Positions 1-9,600 of a DNA stretch of 64,000 nt are shown one piece after another (positions within the stretch are counted from its first letter, which is position 1; each line of letters begins with the position of its first letter). The notes below the pieces were generated by a model. It had not been told where the DNA came from and did not search any database. It saw nothing but the letters and a program-made list of their open reading frames with translations. Made by a program: the position numbers and the translations under genes. Origin of the DNA: Vibrio sp. NTOU-M3 (lineage in GTDB: Bacteria; Pseudomonadota; Gammaproteobacteria; Enterobacterales; Vibrionaceae); the NCBI RefSeq assembly GCF_040869035.1, contig NZ_CP162100.1:2480001-2544000 (forward strand), written 5' to 3'.

Positions 1-124
1 ATTTTTTCCCCCACTGAATCACCTGACGATAGCGGTCTTCCCAACCATGGAAATTTTGCATCGTTGTTACGATATCTTTTGTCGTAATCTCTGTACCAAA
101 CGGTGAAGATGGAAATACAGACAT
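1..124 (-). CDS. csdE: CsdE-type sulfur acceptor (partial, N-terminus only)
   Basis: The first 41 codons of a minus-strand gene run off the left edge of the window. They start at an ATG at 124 and read MSVFPSSPFGTEITTKDIVT, followed by a segment containing FHGWEDRYRQ. That W-E-D-R/K-Y-R-Q pattern is typical of the SufE/CsdE family, which takes persulfide sulfur from a cysteine desulfurase. The catalytic Cys lies outside the window. The tcdA stop is only 8 bases upstream, so the two genes are probably co-transcribed. CsdE rather than SufE is inferred from the TcdA neighbour, which is the known csd context. Confidence 0.8.
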   Translation of the reverse strand, partial: MSVFPSSPFGTEITTKDIVTTMQNFHGWEDRYRQVIQWGKK

Positions 125-132
125 GGTCGTTC

Positions 133-942
133 CTATTTTTTGTACTTTTGAATCAGCTTCTCGACGATACGCGAAACAGCGACAAAACCAAAGGAAGCCG
201 TAACCACAGTCGCCGCACCAAAACCACTGGCACAGTCCATACGTTTTGGTCCCTCAGCGGTCGATTTTACACCACAGACACTACCATCAGGTTGAGGATA
301 TTTTAGCTGCTCAGTAGAAAAGACACACTCAATCCCAAATTTACGCTGTGGATTTTTAGGAAAGTTGTGGTGACGACGCAATGTATCTTTGATTTTTTTT
401 GCCAAGGGATCTTGGATGGTTTTGGTTAAATCAGCCACTTGGATTTGAGTTGGGTCAATTTGCCCACCAGCGCCACCCGTCGTGATCACTTTAATTTTAT
501 TACTGCGACAGTACGCCAGCAATGAAGCTTTTGCTTTCACGCTATCGATGGCATCAAGCACGTAATCAAACTCTTTACTGAGATATTCATGTTGATTGTC
601 TGGCGTAATAAAGTCATCAACTAGGTTAACTTTACATTCCGGGTTGATCAGTTTAACCCGCTCCGCCATCACTTCAATCTTGCTCTGTCCAACGGTGCCT
701 GACATTGCATGAATTTGGCGGTTGATATTAGTGACACACACATCATCCATATCAATTAAGGTTAATTCGCCAATACCAGTACGGGCCAGAGCTTCAACAG
801 CCCAAGATCCAACGCCACCAATACCGATAACACACACATGTGCTGCACGAAGAATTTCCACTTCGCTATTGCCATACAAACGACGAGTGCCACCAAAACG
901 TTGGTTATAGCTGTCTGAAGCTGGAGTGTCGAGTTCACGCAT
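133..942 (-). CDS. tcdA: tRNA threonylcarbamoyladenosine dehydratase TcdA (CsdL)
   Basis: 269 residues of the E1/ThiF/MoeB-like fold. TcdA uses ATP to cyclise t6A37 to ct6A37 in tRNAs that read ANN codons. The family opening FGGTRRLYG (residues 16-24) is followed by the nucleotide-binding loop GIGGVG at about 40-45, then LIDMDD and the N-x-N-R-Q segment typical of E1-like adenylating enzymes. Length matches the E. coli protein. The gene ends 8 bases before csdE, as in the enterobacterial csd locus, where CsdA/CsdE/TcdA form a sulfur-relay or repair partnership. The start is the ATG that opens the conserved N-terminus. Confidence 0.95.
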   Translation of the reverse strand: MRELDTPASDSYNQRFGGTRRLYGNSEVEILRAAHVCVIGIGGVGSWAVEALARTGIGELTLIDMDDVCVTNINRQIHAMSGTVGQSKIEVMAERVKLINPECKVNLVDDFITPDNQHEYLSKEFDYVLDAIDSVKAKASLLAYCRSNKIKVITTGGAGGQIDPTQIQVADLTKTIQDPLAKKIKDTLRRHHNFPKNPQRKFGIECVFSTEQLKYPQPDGSVCGVKSTAEGPKRMDCASGFGAATVVTASFGFVAVSRIVEKLIQKYKK

Positions 943-1024
943 GAAGTATTTTCCGCTTGGTAGAAAAACAAAGAGTGCGATTTATACGCACTCTTGGAAA
1001 AAATGTCTAGTCACGTCAGTTGGG

Positions 1025-2143
1025 TTACTGACGCTTTTCTGGCGAGAGCGCCCAAGGTGCGCGAGTTGTGCTGTTTTCCAAGCCCAACTTCCACACACGA
1101 CCAAAATGTTTGTAGTGACCCGCTTCGATACCCGCACGAGCGCCCATACCATGATATAAGTCGAGGTGGTTACGTTTTACCGCGCCGCCTGTATCCAACA
1201 CGATCAACAAACGTAGTTGGTGTGCCCCGCTCCAAGAACCATCGGCATTTAGCAAAGGAACTTCCGCAAGAATTGGCGTGCCCATTGGCAAGATTGAGCG
1301 ATCACCAGCAACGGAAGCCATTGGTAATAGTGGAATGCCTGCCGATCCGGTTACAGGTGCATCCGCCTGAGGTTGGAAAAACACGTAAGAAGGGTTTTGC
1401 TCTAGCAGCTCACGCGCTACCGCTTCATCTTGCGCCATCACCCATTCTTTAATTGCTTTCATCGACATTTTCTCGCGAGGCACTTCACCACGTTCGATCA
1501 ACACGCGACCCACACTGATGTAAGCTTTGTTATTTTTGCCGCCGTATGCGAAGTACTCCAGAGAATCGTCGTCATCAAAGTGAACAAAACCACTGCCCTG
1601 CACTTCCATCATAAATGGGTCAATCATATTAGAGGCATAACCAAGCTCTAAGCCTTGTCCATTTAATGCACCAGCGTAAATTTCGGCGCGCGTTGGGCAG
1701 TTCGAAGAACAATTCGGTTTGCGGTAAACCGGATACTTAAACACGCTATCCGGACGATGGCGCATTTCAATAACAGGAGAGAAATAACCAGTGAATAAGA
1801 CATTCCCTTTCTTATCAGCGCCACCAAACTGCGCCGCTTGAATACCAAAGTTGCTTAGGTCTGTCGGATTACCACTCTGTAATACCCACTCATTCAGCTT
1901 TTCATAGAGTGGTTGGTACACTTTTGCCATAGATGGTGACTTATTGACCACTTGCTCAGCCTGGCGGCTAAATTCGGTAAAATCACGAGGCTTCTCTGAT
2001 TCAACGGCATCTACTTTGTTTAGTAGATAGTTGAACTCGCCATCAACATATTGATGAGCTAATTGATTGTCTAGTTCGCTAGTCGATTGTGCACAGCCAA
2101 AAAGTAACACAGCGGCTGTCAAGGGAAGATATTTTTTAATCAC
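1025..2143 (-). CDS. mltA: Membrane-bound lytic murein transglycosylase A (lipoprotein)
   Basis: About 372 residues. MltA cleaves the MurNAc-GlcNAc bond of peptidoglycan to form 1,6-anhydro ends and is anchored to the outer membrane by a lipid. The N-terminus has a short basic signal and a lipobox, LLFGC, with the Cys at about residue 17. The C-terminal 3D domain carries the family signature VLDTGGAVKRNHLDLYHG, including the catalytic-type Asp. I chose the GTG at 2143 because AGAGGA lies 9 bases upstream. An ATG at 2152 has that same AGAGGA almost touching it, and a TTG at 2182 is also in frame, so the start is not certain. The function is clear. Confidence 0.93.
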   Translation of the reverse strand: MIKKYLPLTAAVLLFGCAQSTSELDNQLAHQYVDGEFNYLLNKVDAVESEKPRDFTEFSRQAEQVVNKSPSMAKVYQPLYEKLNEWVLQSGNPTDLSNFGIQAAQFGGADKKGNVLFTGYFSPVIEMRHRPDSVFKYPVYRKPNCSSNCPTRAEIYAGALNGQGLELGYASNMIDPFMMEVQGSGFVHFDDDDSLEYFAYGGKNNKAYISVGRVLIERGEVPREKMSMKAIKEWVMAQDEAVARELLEQNPSYVFFQPQADAPVTGSAGIPLLPMASVAGDRSILPMGTPILAEVPLLNADGSWSGAHQLRLLIVLDTGGAVKRNHLDLYHGMGARAGIEAGHYKHFGRVWKLGLENSTTRAPWALSPEKRQ

Positions 2144-2206
2144 GAAGGCCATTCCTCTAATACTGTGCAGCGAGGATGACAAACTCCTAATTAAATCGCA
2201 ATCTAA

Positions 2207-2677
2207 CTAACGTTTCCGAATATTTTTTTTGTATTTTCCTGACAATCGAAACTTGGGTTTGTAACGTTTATCGGACAATAACTGCATTTCAGTATTTTCC
2301 TCATTGAGCATTCGATAGTGATAGGTGGTTTTTCCGGTTTGATACGTAAGGACATCGCCATCGAAATCAAACTGACTGCTAACAAGCTTTCCATTTTTCA
2401 CAATACCATTCTGGCTGACTTCAATTTTTTCAGCAGCATAAGATGCCACATTGTGTTCAACCCAAGTCCCGTAAATGGCTTCTCGATCAACAAAATGGTC
2501 TCTCACATGTTGAAACAAACTTCCGTAAACCAACGCAACACCTACCGTTCCAACAGATACCACCACCAGCAATGTTCGCTCTAGTGCTTTTTTCGACTTT
2601 CGACCTGTCAGCTCTTCTTCGCTAACCGAAGCTCGTTTTAGGTACCCCGACTTTCCTTTATTTGCAACGCTTGCCAC
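2207..2677 (-). CDS. DUF2850-type membrane-anchored protein of unknown function
   Basis: 156 residues. A basic, Lys/Arg-rich N-terminus (about 1-32) precedes one hydrophobic segment at about 34-55 (LLVVVSVGTVGVALVYG), then a soluble part with YGTWVEHNVASYAAEKIEVSQ and DVLTYQTGKTTYHYRML. This pattern fits the DUF2850 family that I associate with vibrios. The topology looks like a cytoplasmic tail, a single membrane anchor and a periplasmic domain. The C-terminus is very basic (KKNIRKR). It is divergent from argA with about 140 bases between them. No function is assigned, and the family name is from memory rather than from a search. Confidence 0.75.
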   Translation of the reverse strand: MASVANKGKSGYLKRASVSEEELTGRKSKKALERTLLVVVSVGTVGVALVYGSLFQHVRDHFVDREAIYGTWVEHNVASYAAEKIEVSQNGIVKNGKLVSSQFDFDGDVLTYQTGKTTYHYRMLNEENTEMQLLSDKRYKPKFRLSGKYKKNIRKR

Positions 2678-2762
2678 TCGTTAATTCCCCCGAACCGATC
2701 CACTATTGAACAGGTGATCGGTTAAGAATGTGCCTGACACTATCAAAAAACACTTGCCCACA

Positions 2763-2801
2763 AGTGAATAAAAAGACAGTATCGGTAAATATTAATTCAC
2801 A
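2763..2801 (+). promoter_or_regulatory. Tandem ARG boxes (ArgR operator) of argA
   Basis: Two 18-base ARG-box-like sequences, AGTGAATAAAAAGACAGT (2763-2780) and GGTAAATATTAATTCACA (2784-2801), are separated by exactly 3 bases. ArgR hexamers bind paired 18-bp imperfect palindromes of the TGAAT...ATTCA type with a 2-3 bp gap. The second box is the better one; the first keeps one good half. The pair ends 14 bases before the argA start, where binding would block transcription. Arginine repression of argA is well established in enterobacteria; ArgR binding here is inferred. Confidence 0.8.
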
Positions 2802-2815
2802 AGGACGTCACTAAA

Positions 2816-4153
2816 TTGAAACTTCGCAGTACCGCTTTAGTTAAGGGATTCCGCCAATCTGCCCCCTATGTAAATGCCCACCGAGATAAGACCATGGTGG
2901 TGATGTTAGGAGGAGAAGCCGTAGCTGATAAAAACTTTTCAAATATCATTAGCGACCTTGCCTTGTTGCATAGCCTAGGCGTCAAAATCGTTCTTGTGCA
3001 TGGTGCAAGGCCACAAATCAACACCTTGCTAGAAACACATAACTATTCGACTCCTTACCACAAGGGGACCCGCGTAACTGACGAGCACGCATTGAACTTG
3101 GTTATGCAAGCTTCAGGGCAACTGCAGCTTGCGATCACCGCTCAATTATCAATGAGTTTAAACAACACACCGATGGCGGGGACTCAGCTCAACGTCGTGA
3201 GTGGAAATTTTGTTATCTCTCAACCTTTAGGTATAGATGACGGCGTCGACTATTGCCACAGCGGCAAAATACGTCGTATCGATATTGAAGGTATCAACCG
3301 CATGTTGGATCAAGGCTCTATTGTGCTGCTTGGCCCAATCGCTAGCTCCGTCACTGGAGAGTCATTCAACCTTCTTTCCGAAGAGGTCGCGACTCAAGTT
3401 GCCATCCGCCTCAATGCCGATAAGCTGGTTGGCTTTTGTTCAGAACAAGGGATCATTGATGAGAACGGAGAAGCCATTGCAGAGCTGTTCCCCAAAGAGG
3501 CAGAACAAATCTTGCAACGCATCGAATCTGATCATGACCAAAACCATGACAACTCTTCTGGTACTTTACGTTTTCTTCGTGCCGCAACCACAGCGTGCCG
3601 GGCTGGTGTCCCTCGCTGTCATTTAGTCAGCTACAAAGAAGATGGGGCTTTAATTCAGGAATTGTTCTCTCTTGATGGTATTGGAACTCAAATCGTTATG
3701 GCTAGCGCTGAGCAAGTTCGTCAAGCCAGCATCGATGATATTGGTGGGATCTTGGAGCTTATCCGACCATTGGAAGAACAAGGTATTTTAGTTCGCCGTT
3801 CACGGGAACAACTTGAACAAGAGATCCATCAATTTACCATCATCGATAAAGATGGCCTGATCATTGGTTGCGCCGCGCTGTACCCATATACCGAAGATAA
3901 AATGGCAGAAATGGCTTGTGTTGCTATCAAACCCGAATACCGAGATGGCAACCGAGGGCTATTGCTACTGAACCACATGAAGCAACAATCTCGCTCACGC
4001 GGCATTAAACAAATCTTTGTTTTAACGACGCGAAGCTTACACTGGTTTAGAGAGCAAGGGTTCCATGAAATTGGGGTTGAATCCCTGCCAATGCAAAAAC
4101 AGGGGTTATATAACTTTCAGCGCAAATCGAAGATCCTTGCCTTACAAGTTTAA
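2816..4153 (+). CDS. argA: N-acetylglutamate synthase (amino-acid N-acetyltransferase)
   Basis: 445 residues. The enzyme makes N-acetyl-L-glutamate from glutamate and acetyl-CoA, the first step of arginine synthesis. The N-terminal amino-acid-kinase-like domain (about 15-285) includes [14 protein letters not shown] and LVHGARPQI; the C-terminal GNAT acetyltransferase domain (about 295-445) includes [14 protein letters not shown]. The start is a TTG at 2816, placed by the family N-terminus [15 protein letters not shown] and an AAGGA about 12 bases upstream. Full length compared with E. coli ArgA (443). A pair of ARG boxes sits immediately upstream, consistent with end-product repression. Confidence 0.96.
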   Translation: MKLRSTALVKGFRQSAPYVNAHRDKTMVVMLGGEAVADKNFSNIISDLALLHSLGVKIVLVHGARPQINTLLETHNYSTPYHKGTRVTDEHALNLVMQASGQLQLAITAQLSMSLNNTPMAGTQLNVVSGNFVISQPLGIDDGVDYCHSGKIRRIDIEGINRMLDQGSIVLLGPIASSVTGESFNLLSEEVATQVAIRLNADKLVGFCSEQGIIDENGEAIAELFPKEAEQILQRIESDHDQNHDNSSGTLRFLRAATTACRAGVPRCHLVSYKEDGALIQELFSLDGIGTQIVMASAEQVRQASIDDIGGILELIRPLEEQGILVRRSREQLEQEIHQFTIIDKDGLIIGCAALYPYTEDKMAEMACVAIKPEYRDGNRGLLLLNHMKQQSRSRGIKQIFVLTTRSLHWFREQGFHEIGVESLPMQKQGLYNFQRKSKILALQV

Positions 4154-4232
4154 TTCTCAACAAGGAGACAGTATTACGGGAGTTTGCACAATTTTCGGAT
4201 AGTATTTTAGCCTTTAATTGACTAATATTTGT

Positions 4233-4251
4233 TCTCCCCAATGCGGGGAGA
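4233..4251. other. Hairpin after argA
   Basis: TCTCCCC and GGGGAGA form a perfect 7-bp stem with a 5-base loop 80 bases after argA. It is followed by a weak T/A-rich stretch, not a clean T-run, so it may be a poor terminator for argA or simply a structured spacer. Confidence 0.4.
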
Positions 4252-4262
4252 CTTAAAATTAT

Positions 4263-4534
4263 TATTGGACTATTCTTCACTTGGTGTAAGCCAAGCTGCA
4301 CGGATTGCTTGAGGTAGATATCAACGTCACTAAGAGCAACAGTCATGAGAACCATCATTTGTAACTCAATACAAAGTTTTTGGGATATGGCAGACAACGA
4401 ACTCCTTGAAGGACTCGATGTTCACTGCGTGTTTCCCGTTTCAGAAGGGCTCAAGTCCTTCATCCTAAATTACAAAGACAAATACAAAATCCGTCATATT
4501 TCGTTTACTTCTGCATTTTCCGAATAGTCCAATA
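4263..4534. mobile_element. MITE-like element with 13-bp perfect terminal inverted repeats
   Basis: TATTGGACTATTC (4263-4275) and its exact reverse complement GAATAGTCCAATA (4522-4534) bracket 272 bases between argA and recD. If the outer TA dinucleotides are a target duplication, the inverted repeats are 11 bp, in the style of mariner/IS630-type MITEs. A 14-base stretch overlapping the right end, ATTTTCCGAATAGT (4515-4528), has a near copy at 4191-4203, just outside the left end. The interval holds one small ORF that ends inside the right repeat. No transposase is present. I infer a non-autonomous element; chance or a regulatory palindrome is possible. Confidence 0.45.
4345..4527 (+). CDS. 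Small unrecognised ORF inside the inverted-repeat element
   Basis: 60 codons, MRTIICNSIQSFWDMADNEL onward, ending FTSAFSE, with the TAG stop lying inside the right inverted repeat. I do not recognise the protein. It has two Cys residues, no signal peptide and no membrane segment. There is no good Shine-Dalgarno sequence upstream of the ATG. It may be the remnant of a longer gene, the cargo of the surrounding element, or not translated at all. Confidence 0.3.
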   Translation: MRTIICNSIQSFWDMADNELLEGLDVHCVFPVSEGLKSFILNYKDKYKIRHISFTSAFSE

Positions 4535-4544
4535 CCAAGGATGG

Positions 4545-6650
4545 TTACCTACTTAAGCGCTCCATCAACCCACTAGCACGCTCTGTTTTAATCCGAATAC
4601 CACGCTTTAATACGTGATCATTACAATATAAGGCCAAACGCTTCTTTGCCCTTGTAATGCCAGTGTAAATCAGCTCTCGCGTTAAAATAGGACTAAATTC
4701 AGGTGGCAGAATCATTAAGGTAAAATCAAATTCACTGCCTTGAGATTTATGAATCGTCATCGCATACGCCGTTTCATGCTCAGGCACTCGACTTGGCAAT
4801 ACCGCTTTCACACGACCATCAGGCAATTCAAAAAAAACTTTCAAACGCGGTTCTTGCTGACTGTCGTCCAGCATACAGATGCCAATGTCACCGTTGTATA
4901 AACCTAAACCGTGATCGTTACGCGTTACCATAACAGGGCGACCTGGATACCATAATTCATCTTGAGTCTGAATAAGCTTTCTTGCGGCTAATGCTTTCTC
5001 AATACGAGTATTAAGCCCCGCTACACCAAAGTCTCCCTCACGAATGGCGCATAGCAATCGACAACGGTTAAACGCCATAAGCACTTGTTTTGCCTTGTCA
5101 GCGAGTTCTCCCTCATTTTGATCTAAGGGTGCAGCGGTAAGGGTTAAATATTCTGAATATTGCTGAACTAAGCTCTGCAACATTTGGCTGTAGTGCTGGC
5201 TATCAAGGGGAAACTTTTCAATATCGTGGAATGCTTTCTGCCACACTCCATCCATCTGCTGTGCAGAACCTGCATTCACCGCTTTCGCTAGCTGCCCGAT
5301 ACCGGAACGTGCATCAAAGCGATAGCTTTTCTGCAGCATGCACAAACTGTCAGCTATGGTGACTGACTGAGAAGATGTGTGTTGCAACGCTTGGTAGCCA
5401 GTTAACTGTGCCAATACACTGCTTTGCGCTTGGCTATATCCTTGCTGATGGAAAGAACAAATATCGCCAAGAACGGCGCCGGCTTCTACGGATGCAAGCT
5501 GGTCTTTATCACCCAACAGGATCAAGCGAGCATGTTTTGGTAATGCATCCACCACTTTAAACATCATTGGTAAATCAACCATTGAGGCTTCATCAATAAC
5601 AAGAATATCCAGATGCAGTGGATTGTGCTGATTGTGGCGAAATTCAACGCTGTTTGGGATAGCCCCTAGCAAACGGTGTATGGTACTAGACTCTGTTGGA
5701 ATATGAGCTTTTAGATCAGGGGAAACCGAAAGCTCACTTAATGCTTTACCAATCGATTCAGTCAGGCGCGCAGCCGCTTTTCCTGTCGGCGCCACCAGCT
5801 TAATTGTCGGGATATTTCCTTGTTGTTGCGCCTGCTCCACGAGTGCAGCAAGCAATTTGGTCACTGTTGTCGTTTTACCCGTTCCAGGTCCACCGGAGAT
5901 CACCGCAAATCGACGAGTTAACGCAACAGCAGCCGCCACTTTCTGCCAGTTGAGGCAGCTTGCAGACGGTACTAAATCATCCAAAACAGCGAGATCACGA
6001 GCCGATTTTGCGCTCACTAACGTTTGATCAATCGCAACCCAATCAAGGGGAGTTTCATTCACGATATCGAGATGGTCACACACCAGTTGTTGGCGTGAGA
6101 CTTGAGTTGTTGCCTTGTCCTGATTCAACGCGGAATACAAATAGTGATAGCTGCGAGCGAAGAGATTGTCGAGCAGTTCGGCAAGCTTTTGGACATCAAT
6201 AGGCTTTAGGCTCATGGGTGTCCCAAAGCTATGTAAACGATCGGCAAGTGCAACTTCGTAATGCCAGTACCGGTGCAAGTACAAACGTTGTCCGTCATAC
6301 ATCAATGGCACCGCTTCGCCGTGTTGGCCAACCATTGGAGAATCGGTAAGTCGTGTATGCCAATCGGTTGAAAGCAAAGAGTGATTTAGCTGTGTAGCGG
6401 CATCACGATACAAACCCAATTTTTGTGCGATGTCCGTCGGCTGGCCTTGCGGATCATGCAATGGCAAGCAAATATGCCCCTTGCCTAGCTCGGCACTGAC
6501 AGCCGCTGCAATAATAGCGAGTTTATCATCTGAAGTCTGAGAATAAATGAAACGCGCGAACTGATAATCCAGCTGGCGTATTACCAACTTTTCAGCAAGT
6601 TGTTGAAGTGTTTCCATTAAACTGAGCGGTGTTGTCTGGTGTTCAATCAT
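4545..6650 (-). CDS. recD: Exodeoxyribonuclease V alpha subunit RecD
   Basis: 701 residues. RecD is the fast 5'-3' helicase motor of RecBCD, which processes double-strand DNA ends for recombination repair until Chi is met. Walker A GGPGTGKTTTVTK lies at about 253-265, DEAS (Walker B) near 353, and the C-terminal superfamily 1B motifs include YAMTIHKSQGSEF and the YTGITRAKK motif VI. The start ATG overlaps the recB stop by four bases (ATGA), so the two are translationally coupled. The length is somewhat above the 608 residues of E. coli RecD, which is usual for vibrios as far as I recall. Confidence 0.96.
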   Translation of the reverse strand: MIEHQTTPLSLMETLQQLAEKLVIRQLDYQFARFIYSQTSDDKLAIIAAAVSAELGKGHICLPLHDPQGQPTDIAQKLGLYRDAATQLNHSLLSTDWHTRLTDSPMVGQHGEAVPLMYDGQRLYLHRYWHYEVALADRLHSFGTPMSLKPIDVQKLAELLDNLFARSYHYLYSALNQDKATTQVSRQQLVCDHLDIVNETPLDWVAIDQTLVSAKSARDLAVLDDLVPSASCLNWQKVAAAVALTRRFAVISGGPGTGKTTTVTKLLAALVEQAQQQGNIPTIKLVAPTGKAAARLTESIGKALSELSVSPDLKAHIPTESSTIHRLLGAIPNSVEFRHNQHNPLHLDILVIDEASMVDLPMMFKVVDALPKHARLILLGDKDQLASVEAGAVLGDICSFHQQGYSQAQSSVLAQLTGYQALQHTSSQSVTIADSLCMLQKSYRFDARSGIGQLAKAVNAGSAQQMDGVWQKAFHDIEKFPLDSQHYSQMLQSLVQQYSEYLTLTAAPLDQNEGELADKAKQVLMAFNRCRLLCAIREGDFGVAGLNTRIEKALAARKLIQTQDELWYPGRPVMVTRNDHGLGLYNGDIGICMLDDSQQEPRLKVFFELPDGRVKAVLPSRVPEHETAYAMTIHKSQGSEFDFTLMILPPEFSPILTRELIYTGITRAKKRLALYCNDHVLKRGIRIKTERASGLMERLSR

Positions 6651-9600
6651 AAATCCAATTCCATCTGCCCTGCTGTCGTGCTCCGCGTCTCAATACTCTT
6701 ACCATCAATTAATCGGTCCATTTCTTGTAGAAACTCTTCACTTGGCTTGGCTGAAAAAATGCCGTTGTCACTTTCGCCATCTAATCCCCTTAAAAATAGG
6801 TAGTAGACGCCGCCAAAATGAGTTTGGTAATCGTAATCGGCGATGCGGCTACGCAGAAAACGGTGCAGGGCCAACGCATAGATTTGGTATTGCAGATCAT
6901 AGCGATGATCGGCCATCGCTGACTTCAGCGCCTCGCCATGATAGAAATTGACATCATCCCCCAAATGGTTCGACTTCCAGTCCAAGACGTAGTACTTACC
7001 CTGATGCTCAAACACCAAATCAATAAAGCCTTTTAACATGCCTTGAACAGTCTGAAAACCGAGATCACCCGCTTTAGCAGAGAGTGGATCATGCCGCTGG
7101 ATAACGCGATTCAATGCTGGTGCAGACAAAACGGCTATCGGCAACAGAAACTCCATTTCTACCAAACGTTGTGACGGCCCTTTTTCATTCAGACGCAATG
7201 ACTTGCCATCTAATGGGGTCTCCAACACGGTACCTATCATCTGCTGCAAAACGGGTAGCCATGCTTCATCCAGCTGCTCGTTTTCCATCAGCGAAAGAAT
7301 CACTTGAGTATTCTCTTCACTGCTCGCTGGCTGCGTAAATTCAATCTCTTCAAACAAACTGTGCAAGAAGGTGCCCGGCTGAGCACCTTTCGGAAAGGTG
7401 AAAATCGAACGCTCTGGCTCTGATAGGCTTAGCTCATCTTCTTCTTGCGACGAATCGATATCAAAACCACTGACTTCTATTGTTGCATCATAGGATTGGT
7501 GATGGCTGCCTTGCTTCACCAAACCAGAATAACTGGTAACACGCCATAAGCGGTCGATCGCTTGTTGCAGTTCTTTGGCAGTCAGTTCCGGTAATTCAGC
7601 TTCAATCGCTCGGAACACCTCATTTTGAACACTAGGCGGAGCAGATACCACAACAGACTCAGACTGTGAAACATGCTTTTGGATTGCCATGGTCAAATCG
7701 CTAATACCGCCTTGCTGAGCATTTTGTAATAAGTACCCCATCGCACTATGGTGAACGCCAGTCGGCTCCTTGGTTGAACGACCATTTCGCAGTGGCGCTG
7801 CACCAATAAAACAGCCATAAACAGAACGCGTTAATGCCACATAGATCAAGCGTAAGTCTTCGGCTAATCGTTCTTTGTCTGCTTGCTTGAGCGATGCGTC
7901 ATTTGCGTCAATATCCAATACCGTCTGGCCGCTAATCTCATCAAAGTACTTGGCTTCGCTGGCTTCTCGGTAGGCCGTAACAAACGGCAAAAAGACCAGA
8001 TCGTACTCCAAACCTTTGGATTTATGGATAGTAACAATCTGCACCAGATTACGTTCAGACTCCAAACGCTGAATTTGATCATCGCTGCCGCCTAACCCTT
8101 GCTCTGCATCACTGATCGATTGAGCGAGCCAACGCAATAAACCATGATCACTGTCGAGTTCGTTGCTCGCCTGCTGTAATAGCTCACCAATGTGCATCAA
8201 ATCGGTCAGAGTACGCTCACCATTGGTTTCTTCTAACAGTCGCTCAGCAATGTGACGCTTACTGATCACCGCCCGTAGCATAGGAAGCACGCCACGCAGT
8301 GTCCAAAGCTTGCGGTATTCTTTGAACTCGTTGACGGCATTTTCCCATTCATTTTCATCATTATTCAGCGCATCAAGCTGAGCTGCATCAAGTGCAAACA
8401 ATTCAGAGGCTAGACTCGCTCTTAGTGCGCGATCATTTTCTGGCGTCAAGACCGCTTGCAGTAAGCGCTGTAGATCACTGGCCACAACACTGAGAAAGAC
8501 ACTATCACGGTTAGAAAGATAAACACTGGCAATACCTTGTTTTGCTAACGCCTCTTTAACCATTCTGCCTTCGCTTCCGGTGCGCACTAAGACGGCAATA
8601 TCTCCCGCTTGGATCGCACTGCGTTTTTTGCCATTTTCGAAGACTGCACGCCCTTCTTGCGCTTCGGTTAAAATCGTTTGAATTTGGCTTGCCGTTGCTT
8701 CGGCCATCACTTTTACGTACTCACCTTTCGCAAGCGGTTTGTCATCCGCTTCCATAAGCCAATACGTCAATGCTGGTTGCTTTTGGTCACCCATGATCCA
8801 AACGCGCTTATCGGCGACAGGACTAGGCTGAACCGGTAAGAATGGAATGTCATCATCGTAGACAAAAGGGCTGTCGGCTGATGCAAATACTTGATTGACT
8901 GCCGACACCATATTAGCACTCGAGCGCCAGTTGGTACCTAACGTGAAGTGAGAACTGACCTGATTACGCGCTTTGATATAAGTAAAAATATCCGCGCCAC
9001 GGAATGCATAAATCGCCTGTTTTGGGTCACCGATCATAAATAACCCAGACTGCGGGTGATCGAGATAAATTCGGCTAAAAATGCTGTACTGCAATGGATC
9101 GGTATCTTGGAATTCATCAATCATCGCCACTGGATATAGCGTGCGAATGCGTTCAGTGAGCAAGGCTTGCTCATCGTTATCAATTGCGCCAGAAAGTTGA
9201 GTCAATAAGTCATCAAAAGATAGCCACTGTTTTTGTTGCTTAGCATTAGCCAACATCGTCCGGCATTGTGTTATTGCATGAGCGAGCAACGGAGCTTTCA
9301 AATTGACTGGCTGAGCGAGAAACGCCTCGATAGCTTCAAACACGGGATGCTGCGGCGCAGTACCTTTGGGCGTTTTTTCCAGTAGCGTTTGCTGAGAAAA
9401 CTTCTCTAGCTTATCTGGGTACTCGTAACTGGTGGTTTCACTGGCTGCCCAGACTGTCACAGCTTCTAACCAGCTCGGCAGTGACTTTTTGGTATAACTG
9501 CGCTTATTGACATCAGAGCCGGAAATCAACGAGAGAAAATCGTCCTCACTCTCGCGCCAAAGCGCTTTCAGTTGTTCGATTTTTTGTAAGTTATCTTGAT

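Noticed and set aside
4047..4397. 116-codon minus-strand frame across the end of argA and the inverted-repeat element
   Set aside because: It overlaps the certain 3' end of argA by over 100 bases, has no recognised family and no ribosome site.
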